Shown here: piece by piece, positions 34,449-41,063 of the stretch | Numbering within the stretch: the first letter of the stretch is position 1 | Layout: each line of letters starts with the position of its first letter | DNA from: Deltaproteobacteria bacterium | Lineage (GTDB): Bacteria > CG2-30-53-67 | Reading direction: 5' to 3' | Assembly (NCBI GenBank): GCA_013151235.1 | Contig: JAADIO010000032.1 | Location: forward strand, 1-64,000 | DNA: 64,000 bases | Position numbers and translations under genes: made by a program | The notes under the pieces: model-generated | Databases searched by the model: none | What the model was told of the DNA's origin: nothing | What the model saw: the letters and a program-made list of their open reading frames with translations, nothing else

Positions 34449-35413
34449 ATACCGGAGAATCAACGAGGGAACGGCGGGAAGGAGAAGGAGCCGGGTTGCA
34501 CCTCTTCATGAACCGGAAAAGAATCCGGGGCTATGGCAGTCTCGCGCTGATGTTTCTCTTTGTCATTGTCAGCCTGAAACTTCTCTTTCCGCCTGTGCCG
34601 GTAGGGGCTCTCGTGACGACAAACGAGCCCCTCATCCCGACGAAACCGCCGGTACAAAAAGGGGGAAAAAGGATAGACATCCCTGTGGCGGAACACCCGA
34701 AAATCGTCCGGAGAAAGCTGCCCGGGGAGTTCGCTCCTCCGGAAAAGGCGGAAGTCGGGCAGATCACCATCTTGTCCCCGAAGCAGGCTGAAGTGAATGA
34801 GAAGACCTCCCGTAAGCTGATGGAACTTTCCACCTTTAATGAAGGAGTGGACGCGTTGGCGAGCGGAAACTACCTGGAGGCGGTGCTGAACTTCAACCGG
34901 ACCCTCTCCGTTAACCCTCTCAATGTCCGGGCCTGTAACAATCTCGGGCTGGCCTTGATGGAAACGGGAAAGGGGAAAGCCGCTGAAGAGGCCTTCCGCA
35001 AGGGGCTCGTCATCGACCCCGGGGATGTACGGTGCCTGAACAATCTTGCCCTCCTCTATATCCAAAGAGGAGAACCTGCCCGATCCCTCCCCTTGCTGGA
35101 GCGAATTGTTAAAGACCATCCGGGAGATGCCGTTGCCTGGACCAACCTGGGGGTGGCTGAAGGAAGAACAGGGAAAGCGGCTGCCGCCGAGACCGCCTAC
35201 CGCCGGGCACTGAAACTGACCCCCGGGGATTACCGGGTCCATTTCAATCTTGCCCGAACCCTTGAAAAGGAGGGGCGGCTTATCGAAGCGATCTACTATT
35301 ATCGGGCCTGTTTGCGGTTCCTTCCTTCGGCGGAAACCGGTCGGGCCCGGAAGGTGATCGCTCATCTGAAACAACTCCGGTCATCCCTCACCATTCCCGC
35401 CGTCCGGAAGTAA
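34445..35413 (+). CDS. Membrane-anchored TPR protein, end of the secretion operon
   Basis: The 322-residue protein has a basic start, one membrane helix (GYGSLALMFLFVIVSLKLLF, about residues 30-49), a Pro/Lys-rich linker and at least four tetratricopeptide repeats (ALASGNYLEAVLNFNRTLSVNP, NLGLALMETGKGKAAEEAFRKGLVIDP, NLALLYIQRGEPARSLPLLERIVKDHP, NLGVAEGRTGKAAAAETAYRRALKLTP). Its ATGA overlap with the secretin gene suggests that it helps secretin or pseudopilus assembly, as pilotin-like TPR proteins do. No lipobox is seen. Confidence 0.8.
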   Translation: MNTGESTRERREGEGAGLHLFMNRKRIRGYGSLALMFLFVIVSLKLLFPPVPVGALVTTNEPLIPTKPPVQKGGKRIDIPVAEHPKIVRRKLPGEFAPPEKAEVGQITILSPKQAEVNEKTSRKLMELSTFNEGVDALASGNYLEAVLNFNRTLSVNPLNVRACNNLGLALMETGKGKAAEEAFRKGLVIDPGDVRCLNNLALLYIQRGEPARSLPLLERIVKDHPGDAVAWTNLGVAEGRTGKAAAAETAYRRALKLTPGDYRVHFNLARTLEKEGRLIEAIYYYRACLRFLPSAETGRARKVIAHLKQLRSSLTIPAVRK

Positions 35414-35564
35414 TTCTGCACATAAATGGTTGCAATCATTCACTGTAGGATTTCTTTTCAATCATAACCTGCTGATTATAAAGAATTTTACGGTGAGACC
35501 CCGATTTTTCTCCCCAATCTGTCGGTTTTTCGTACAGGTTCCCCTTTGGTAGGGATGGGATCTG

Positions 35565-35589
35565 CGGCATTTGCCCTTTATCCATGCCG
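35565..35589. promoter_or_regulatory. Inverted repeat CGGCAT-N13-ATGCCG upstream of a sigma-54-like promoter
   Basis: Two 6-base arms are 19 bases apart centre to centre, about 45 bases upstream of the -24 element at 35634. This would be a plausible position for an activator site. The repeat is short, so chance is possible. Together with 35634-35649 it describes the 308-base stretch 35414-35721, where I see no gene. Confidence 0.35.
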
Positions 35590-35633
35590 TAAATGTTCTG
35601 CAAAATGAATAGGTTACTGTAATATATTAATAT

Positions 35634-35649
35634 TGGCATCGATTATGCA
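35634..35649 (+). promoter_or_regulatory. Putative sigma-54 promoter of the PEP-CTERM gene
   Basis: TGGCATCGATTATGCA has the -24 element TGGCA and -12 element ATGCA with exactly ten bases between GG (35635-36) and GC (35647-48). The predicted start is near 35660, giving a leader of about 62 bases ending in AGGAGG before the ATG at 35722. Sigma-54 control of PEP-CTERM genes is known in other exosortase bacteria. An NtrC-type activator is encoded at 46375. Confidence 0.7.
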
Positions 35650-35721
35650 TTCATGCTATGCAGTTATTGATTACTGCATTTTATATGGCTTGTTTGAAAA
35701 AATATTAAGGAGGTACGGATC

Positions 35722-36315
35722 ATGATCAAGAAAATGTGGAAAATTACGATGGTTGCCTTCCTCGGGGTTTTATTCTTGGCGCCGGATCTTTTCGCTTTCC
35801 CGGTGCTGGGATATGTCGATCCTGGTTTCGGTTCTGGCTATTCCTTGTCGACGACAAAGGTCGGGACGGCCACTTACACATTCAAAAATCTTGTCTCCGG
35901 ATCAAACCTGAATCTTCAGTCGATTTCTCTGGATTTTGAGAAAGATGTTTTTGACATGGACAACACCTCTCCTGTGTCGGGAAGCCTTCCTCCGGGCTGG
36001 TACTTTGCTCCTCCTATAGACCTTGGAACATATTCTTTTCAGATTACATTTACGCCCGGATTTGGAATACCGGAAGGCGGAGAGCTTTCATTCCAGATGG
36101 ATTATACACTATGGGATGATGCCCTTTCCCTGGATTGGGACGAAGGGGGATACTGGGAACAAGGCTTCGGAGTGAAATATACAGGTGTGCATTTGCTTGT
36201 ACCCGGCGGTTCAACTGCTCCCGTCCCGGAACCTGCGACCATGCTCTTGTTCGGGATCAGTCTCATCACCGTTGCCGGGTATGGAAGGCATCGTATGAAC
36301 CGTAACAACAGTTAG
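35722..36315 (+). CDS. PEP-CTERM surface/secreted protein (exosortase substrate)
   Basis: The 197-residue protein has a signal peptide (MIKKMWKITMVAFLGVLFLAPDLFA) and a C-terminal PEP-CTERM sorting tail: VPEPATMLLFG from residue 168, a membrane helix and a basic end (RHRMNRNN). The body has YTFKNLVSGSNLNLQSISLDFEKDVFD and no cysteines. AGGAGG precedes the ATG at good spacing. It is the only such tail noticed in the window and matches the exosortase at 24208. It should be exported by Sec, then cut before or within the tail and anchored or released with the polymer. Confidence 0.92.
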   Translation: MIKKMWKITMVAFLGVLFLAPDLFAFPVLGYVDPGFGSGYSLSTTKVGTATYTFKNLVSGSNLNLQSISLDFEKDVFDMDNTSPVSGSLPPGWYFAPPIDLGTYSFQITFTPGFGIPEGGELSFQMDYTLWDDALSLDWDEGGYWEQGFGVKYTGVHLLVPGGSTAPVPEPATMLLFGISLITVAGYGRHRMNRNNS

Positions 36316-36352
36316 GGTGCGATTTAAAAGAGAATAAGGGGCTTTTCGGGAA

Positions 36353-36382
36353 GGCGTTTACAGTGATTGTAAGCGCCTTTTT
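36353..36382 (+). terminator. Rho-independent terminator after the PEP-CTERM gene
   Basis: GGCGTTTACA and TGTAAGCGCC form a 10-bp stem with one wobble around a 5-base loop, followed directly by TTTTT. It is 38 bases past the stop, so the PEP-CTERM gene is probably transcribed alone. A second perfect 7-bp inverted repeat (CCCGGTT/AACCGGG, 36408-36426) follows without a T-run. The rest of 36383-36653 shows no gene I can support. Confidence 0.85.
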
Positions 36383-36653
36383 CTTGTTTGCCCGGCATGG
36401 TGGTAAACCCGGTTCCGGTAACCGGGACGTGACCCTGACCAGGGGAAAGACAACCGGAATCGCAAGGGAATTGCCGGCAACGGCTGGGTCTGGAGGAAGC
36501 GATAGGATGTGAGTGATACATATGGACTTGATCCGGCGTCCTGGGAGGGCAAGCGTGCAAGAGATCACGAAGTCCGATCGCTGCTTGAATTTTTTTTCCG
36601 GTTGTGATAGAAAATGCGACATGGGGGGATCTTCAAGACCGCTGACAGGACTG

Positions 36654-37025
36654 ATGAGCTGGGAACGGGTGGATGAACTGATTAAGCAGATCAGGTCCAT
36701 AGGTCCCTGGTATATCTTTTCTCCCGCGGAAGGGGTTGATTCACTCTTTGAAGCAGGGGGGGAGGAGGCCTCTCGTTTTCTCGTCGCCCGTACGGAGGAG
36801 TTGAAAGCTCGTCCCTATGGTCCCGGATGGGTCTACGTTCATTCCCCCGATGCCCCCTCTTGGATCAAGATCTACGATCCCTGCAAATGCGGTTCTTCCT
36901 GCAGTATCACAACTCCCCCTGCTTGGTGGGAGATGGATTTGATCGATCCTGCGGATCGAATCGCCCCCGAGAATTCTTCGATGGAAGAAAAGAAGTTCCT
37001 TCTGCACTTTTTTAAGGGCAAATGA
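36654..37025 (+). CDS. Hypothetical cysteine-containing protein, about 123 residues
   Basis: From the ATG at 36654 (AGGA four bases upstream) the protein reads MSWERVDELIKQIRSIGPWYIFSP and ends with DPCKCGSSCSITTPPAWWEMDLIDPADRI. I do not recognise the family. The CKCGSSC group could bind metal or form disulfides. A longer frame opens at 36513, but its first 47 residues look unlike protein. A promoter-like TTGAAT-N17-TAGAAA at 36585-36613 would favour the short form. No signal peptide or membrane helix. Probably a single-gene unit. Confidence 0.5.
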   Translation: MSWERVDELIKQIRSIGPWYIFSPAEGVDSLFEAGGEEASRFLVARTEELKARPYGPGWVYVHSPDAPSWIKIYDPCKCGSSCSITTPPAWWEMDLIDPADRIAPENSSMEEKKFLLHFFKGK

Positions 37026-37137
37026 CACGCACCCGGGGGAAATCACGCACCTCCTGAGATTCCTCCTGCCGGTTTTTCCACATTCGACCTTCTTGCAACA
37101 TCTGTGTTTGCGGCATGGTATGAAAAAAACTTCTCAA

Positions 37138-37179
37138 ATTGGGAATTTTTTTTCCTATATTGGGAAAAAATTTTCCAAT
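37138..37179. promoter_or_regulatory. Two adjacent 21-bp palindromic repeats, probable activator sites
   Basis: Two directly adjoining 21-base units, 37138-37158 and 37159-37179, both start ATTGGGAA and contain TTTTCC near the end; the second is close to a perfect palindrome (ATTGGGAAA...TTTTCCAAT). The centre-to-centre distance of 21 bases is two helical turns. They lie 105-146 bases upstream of the sigma-54-like promoter at 37284, the usual place for enhancer sites. The 327-base stretch 37026-37352 has no gene I can support. Confidence 0.6.
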
Positions 37180-37283
37180 TCACAGATCGAAAATATCCAG
37201 AATAGAGCATAATCCATCCATATACCAGTAAAAACAGTCCTAATTATCTGTTTTTTGAGGGTATATCCAAGTAATTGTGATTA

Positions 37284-37299
37284 TGGCATCGTATTTGCT
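37284..37299 (+). promoter_or_regulatory. Putative sigma-54 promoter of the DUF5658 gene
   Basis: TGGCATCGTATTTGCT has -24 TGGCA and -12 TTGCT with exactly ten bases between GG (37285-86) and GC (37297-98). The predicted start is near 37310, 43 bases before the TTG at 37353. The block from 37281 to 37302 matches 20 of 22 positions in the promoter at 47844, outside which the two regions differ. Confidence 0.78.
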
Positions 37300-37352
37300 G
37301 TTATCGAGTATGGGAAGGGATGTTTCAGTGAGAAGAAAGGGGTGGTGTCGTC

Positions 37353-37799
37353 TTGAAGGAGCAAACCGAGAACCGACAAACGAATCGAGATCGACGCCGG
37401 AAACCGACGCCGATTTTCAGTCGGCATACCTTTTTCGGTCGCAGGAAATTGAACCGTCGAAGCTCCGACAGACATTACAATTACTATGTTGATTTATACA
37501 GTGCCCGCCTTTTTCTCATCCTCCTTCTGATTGTCATCATGTCTCTCCTCGATGCCGGTTATACCTACCGGTATATCTCGATGGGCGGCAAGGAGCTGAA
37601 CCCGGTCATGGACTATTTTCTGAGCCGGGGAGTTTTCTCCTTTTTTTCTTACAAGTTCGTGATGACGGCTATCGGGGTTTTCGTCCTCTGTCTCCATAAG
37701 AACTTCCTCTTTGCCCGGAACATGATTTCCGTGATCCTGGTCAGTTATATCCTCCTCATGTTCTACCATGTCTCCATTCTCTACGCTACGCTTCAATAA
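37353..37799 (+). CDS. DUF5658-like small membrane protein
   Basis: The 148-residue protein begins with a charged segment of about 45 residues rich in Arg and Asn, then three membrane helices (LFLILLLIVIMSLLDAGYTYRYI, FFSYKFVMTAIGVFVLCLH, MISVILVSYILLMFYHVSIL). The GGKELNPVMDYFL stretch between them matches the DUF5658 pattern. The start is a TTG; no ATG or GTG lies between the preceding in-frame stop and it, and AAAGGGG lies about 10 bases upstream. Function unknown; the upstream sigma-54-like promoter puts it with the PEP-CTERM gene. Confidence 0.75.
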   Translation: MKEQTENRQTNRDRRRKPTPIFSRHTFFGRRKLNRRSSDRHYNYYVDLYSARLFLILLLIVIMSLLDAGYTYRYISMGGKELNPVMDYFLSRGVFSFFSYKFVMTAIGVFVLCLHKNFLFARNMISVILVSYILLMFYHVSILYATLQ

Positions 37800-37950
37800 A
37801 GGCAGAGGCACAGAGTTCAAAGGCAAACGTGGTCGCCACCCATCAAGATTGATACTGTGCACTAATTATAATCCCCCTTTTCAATATGATTAAGAATTTC
37901 CAGTTCCCCGATCCCCAATCTCTGTCAAGGTCTGCTATCCAAAGATCTTC

Positions 37951-37979
37951 TTGACGGGCTCGGGAAGTTCAACTATAGT
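37951..37979 (+). promoter_or_regulatory. Putative sigma-70 promoter of the PilZ gene
   Basis: TTGACG (37951-56), a 17-base spacer and TATAGT (37974-79) give a near-consensus promoter with a predicted start near 37986. This leaves a leader of about 59 bases to the ATG at 38045 or 14 bases to a TTG at 38000. Confidence 0.75.
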
Positions 37980-38044
37980 AAAGTTCCCGGAAAGGATTTT
38001 TGAGCCCTTTTCCTGCCGTTTTTTCCCAATTGCAGGTCGTTTCC

Positions 38045-38707
38045 ATGGAGTCCTTTACAAATATCGTCAAAAAGATCGATTCGGTCCTTTCGGTGAATCA
38101 GAATATTGAGATCACTTTTGACCATCCCGATTTCATGGTGGAATACAAAAGCCGGGTGGAGAGCATTCTGACCGACGGCATTGCCGTGGCTCCACCCACA
38201 CGCAGGTGTATTGACGTCGGTACCTCCTGCTGGGTCTATTTTTTGACCAAGGGACAACGCTACGGCTTTTCAAGCCGGGTGAGAGGCTATGGAAAGGAGC
38301 GGGTCGTCCTGTTGCTCCTAGCCCGCCCCCAGGAGATCCTGCGCCTTCAGCGGAGAAAATATTTCCGTGTTCCCGTCGAGATCCCTGTCGATTTCCAGGT
38401 ACGGGAAGAAACAGAGACGTCTCTCCTGTCCGGTGTGATCCGCAACATCAGTTCCGGTGGTGTTCTCCTGATAGTCTCCCGGGATGTAGTTCCAGTGGGC
38501 AAAGAACTGCGGCTGCGTTTTACCCTGAGTTCCGAGATTTCCCTTACGGAGATTCCGGGAAAAATCGTCCGTGTGGAAGAGGCGAAGAACGGAAAGAAAT
38601 ATGAATACGGTGTGGAGTTCATTGATGTCCATAATCGTCTCCGGGATATCATCATGCGTTTTGTTTTTAACCGCGAAATTGAGTTGAACCGTTTGAGGCG
38701 GAGATAA
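38045..38707 (+). CDS. PilZ-domain protein (YcgR-like c-di-GMP receptor)
   Basis: The 220-residue protein has an N-terminal YcgR_2-like domain (NIEITFDHPDFMVEYKSRVESIL ... GYGKERVVLLLLARP) and a C-terminal PilZ domain with the c-di-GMP motif RRKYFRVPVEIPV (RxxxR type) and NISSGGVLLIV (D/NxSxxG type). It should bind c-di-GMP and alter motility, secretion or polymer production. I chose the ATG at 38045; a TTG at 38000 with AAAGGA upstream would add 15 residues and cannot be excluded. It has its own promoter. Confidence 0.85.
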   Translation: MESFTNIVKKIDSVLSVNQNIEITFDHPDFMVEYKSRVESILTDGIAVAPPTRRCIDVGTSCWVYFLTKGQRYGFSSRVRGYGKERVVLLLLARPQEILRLQRRKYFRVPVEIPVDFQVREETETSLLSGVIRNISSGGVLLIVSRDVVPVGKELRLRFTLSSEISLTEIPGKIVRVEEAKNGKKYEYGVEFIDVHNRLRDIIMRFVFNREIELNRLRRR

Positions 38708-38737
38708 CCTGCCCTCGTATCCGGGGCTCGGATCGTC

Positions 38738-38767
38738 TTGCGGAGCCGGCGGAAACTGTGATATAAA
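38738..38767 (+). promoter_or_regulatory. Possible sigma-70 promoter of the GH57 gene
   Basis: TTGCGG (38738-43), an 18-base spacer and TATAAA (38762-67) precede the ATG at 38813 by about 45 bases. The -35 is weak; the match could be chance, but the preceding PilZ gene ends 106 bases upstream and a separate promoter would be expected. Confidence 0.35.
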
Positions 38768-38812
38768 TGCACAATCTCCTGTGACCTATCCTGTGACGAA
38801 AAGAGGGCTTTT

Positions 38813-40558
38813 ATGGAAGATTCTACGGGTAGTTTTACCTTTGTATTGCATGCACATCTTCCCTATGTGGCTTCTCACGGGAAGTGGCCCCACGGTACCG
38901 ACTGGCTGAATGAAGCGGCTGCCGAAACCTATCTCCCCCTGCTGAACGTATTTCACCGGCTCCTTCAGGAGGGACTCACCCCCCGGGTGACCCTCGGCAT
39001 TACGCCCGTTCTGACGGAGCAATTAGCGGATCCGGGTTTTAAGGAAGAATTTAAGACCTACCTTGTCCAGAAGCGGGAAGCAGCCCGTGCCGATCAGCGG
39101 GAGTTTCAGCGGACCGGAGAAAAACATCTCCGTGAAGTTGCTCTTTACTGGGAAGAGGTCTTTGACGCACGATTACGGGAATTCACCAAAATCTACGGGG
39201 AGGACCTGGTCGGGGCCTTCCGGTCGTTGCAGGATCGGGGGGCGATCGAGATCATCACCTGCGGTGCCACCCATGGTTATCTCCCGCTGATTGGAAGGGA
39301 CGAATGTGTTCAGGCACAGATCCGGCAGGCCGTCCGTTCCTATGAACGGCATTACGGTAGGCGGCCGCGGGGAATCTGGCTGCCGGAATGTGCCTATCGG
39401 CCCCGGTATGAATGGAAACGGCCCCTGAAGGAGAATGTCAAGGATCCTGCCGTTCTTCGGAAGGGGGTGGAGGAATTCCTGGGCGAAGAGGAAATCGACT
39501 TCTTTGTGATCGATGCTCACCTCCTGCGGGGCGGGAAGGCGATTGGGGTTTATCTCGACCGGTTCGAGGGATTGCAGCGGCTCTGGGGACAGTTTGCCGA
39601 CCGCTACAGCCCGACAAAGGAAAATACGGAACGTTCACCCTATCACTCTTACTATGTCGGCTCCTTCGGGGAGGAAAAAAAACGTCCTGTTTCGGTCCTC
39701 ACCCGGGATCCCCGGACAGGGATTCAGGTCTGGAGTGGAGAGCACGGGTACCCCGGCAATCCGGATTATCTCGACTTTCACAAGAAACATTTTCCCGGCG
39801 GTCACCGCTACTGGCGTGTGACCGATGCGAAAGCGGACCTGGCCGACAAGCAGCCCTACGACCCCCGGAAGGTGCCGGAGATCGTGAGTCAACAGGCGGA
39901 ACATTTCGTCGAACTGGTCAGGGAGATTCTTGCCGAGGCCCGGAAGAAAGGAGTGGAACAACCGTTGTTAACGGCTCCCTACGATGCAGAACTCTTCGGT
40001 CATTGGTGGTATGAAGGACCGGAATGGCTCTATGAGGTTCTGAAAAGACTCGACCGTGATCTTGAGGTCGATTTGACGACCGGTTCCCGTTATCTTTCCC
40101 GCTGTCCGAACACTACCGTGATCTCCCTGCCGGAAGGCTCCTGGGGGGAGGGAGGGTTTCACTGGATCTGGCTCAATGAATGGACGGAGTGGGCCTGGAA
40201 GAAAATCTACGCGGCGGAGGACCGGATGGTGGATCTGGCCGGCCGGTTCCGGGGCCGGACGGAGATTCCCCTGGTGCGGGTCTTAAATCAGCTTGCACGG
40301 GAACTCCTGCTTCTTGAAAGCTCGGACTGGCCCTTCTTGATCAGTACTCTGAGTGCCGGGGATTACGCCGAACTGCGAATCACTGAGCATGTGGAGGCCT
40401 TTCGAAGACTCGCCGATCTGGCGGAAAAAGTTGCGGAACGGAAGGGATTCAAAGAGGAGGAAGAAGAGATGCTGACTCTTTACGAGACACAGGACCACCT
40501 TTTTCCCGATATTGATTATCGTTGGTGGGCCGAGGTTGATTATCCGGTTCGGGCGTAG
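38813..40558 (+). CDS. GH57 1,4-alpha-glucan branching enzyme (DUF1957 type)
   Basis: The 581-residue enzyme shows the ordered GH57 regions: VLHAHLPYV, CGATHGYLPLI, WLPECAYRP (nucleophile Glu), APYDAELFGHWWYEGPEWL (acid/base Asp) and the C-terminal LNEWTEWAWKKIY. GH57 branching enzymes make alpha-1,6 branches in glycogen-like polymers in the cytoplasm. Full length and intact catalytic residues. AGAGGG precedes the ATG. It is not near other glycogen genes in this window, so it may act with an unseen synthase. Confidence 0.93.
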   Translation: MEDSTGSFTFVLHAHLPYVASHGKWPHGTDWLNEAAAETYLPLLNVFHRLLQEGLTPRVTLGITPVLTEQLADPGFKEEFKTYLVQKREAARADQREFQRTGEKHLREVALYWEEVFDARLREFTKIYGEDLVGAFRSLQDRGAIEIITCGATHGYLPLIGRDECVQAQIRQAVRSYERHYGRRPRGIWLPECAYRPRYEWKRPLKENVKDPAVLRKGVEEFLGEEEIDFFVIDAHLLRGGKAIGVYLDRFEGLQRLWGQFADRYSPTKENTERSPYHSYYVGSFGEEKKRPVSVLTRDPRTGIQVWSGEHGYPGNPDYLDFHKKHFPGGHRYWRVTDAKADLADKQPYDPRKVPEIVSQQAEHFVELVREILAEARKKGVEQPLLTAPYDAELFGHWWYEGPEWLYEVLKRLDRDLEVDLTTGSRYLSRCPNTTVISLPEGSWGEGGFHWIWLNEWTEWAWKKIYAAEDRMVDLAGRFRGRTEIPLVRVLNQLARELLLLESSDWPFLISTLSAGDYAELRITEHVEAFRRLADLAEKVAERKGFKEEEEEMLTLYETQDHLFPDIDYRWWAEVDYPVRA

Positions 40559-40599
40559 CATCTTTTCAGCAACAACAGTAGTCGCAGGGAGGAGAAGTG

Positions 40600-41040
40600 A
40601 TGCCGGAAGAGAAGAAGGAAAAAAGTTTTGTTTTTGTGGACAAGCGCAAGGTGACGGAACGTGAGGATTCGGAGCCGAAGGCCGGTACGAAACCGCCGAC
40701 AGTGAGCGCCGAAGGATCAACGGACCCGCAGGCAGCCCCGGGACCCTCGGCGGAAACGCAAGAGGAGCGGGGCCGGGAAGAACCGCTCCCCGAGATTGAT
40801 TTCAACTCCTTTATTCTTTCTCTTAGCAGTTCGGCCATGATGCACTTGGGACTGCTGGCCAACCCCGTGACGGAGAAGACGGAAGAGAATCTGCCCCTGG
40901 CCAAACAGACGATCGATATTATTTCAATGCTCCGAAAAAAAACCGAGGGAAACCTGAGAGATGAAGAATCAAAATTTCTCGAAGCGATCCTCTATGACCT
41001 TCGCATGAACTTTGTGAAAATCAGTCGGCGGAAAGATTAA
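40600..41040 (+). CDS. DUF1844 domain protein
   Basis: The 146-residue protein has a Lys/Glu/Pro-rich N-terminal half of low complexity and a conserved C-terminal DUF1844 domain: PEIDFNSFILSLSSSAMMHLGLL, PLAKQTIDIISMLRKKTEGNLRDEESKFLEAILYDLRMNFVKI. Function unknown, cytoplasmic. The ATG at 40600 has GGAGGAG upstream; a GTG one codon earlier is possible. DUF1844 is frequent in deltaproteobacterial lineages, which supports the guess about the host. It lies between the GH57 and AsmA genes. Confidence 0.88.
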   Translation: MPEEKKEKSFVFVDKRKVTEREDSEPKAGTKPPTVSAEGSTDPQAAPGPSAETQEERGREEPLPEIDFNSFILSLSSSAMMHLGLLANPVTEKTEENLPLAKQTIDIISMLRKKTEGNLRDEESKFLEAILYDLRMNFVKISRRKD

Positions 41041-41063
41041 CCGGGATAGAAGGGGAGACGGCT

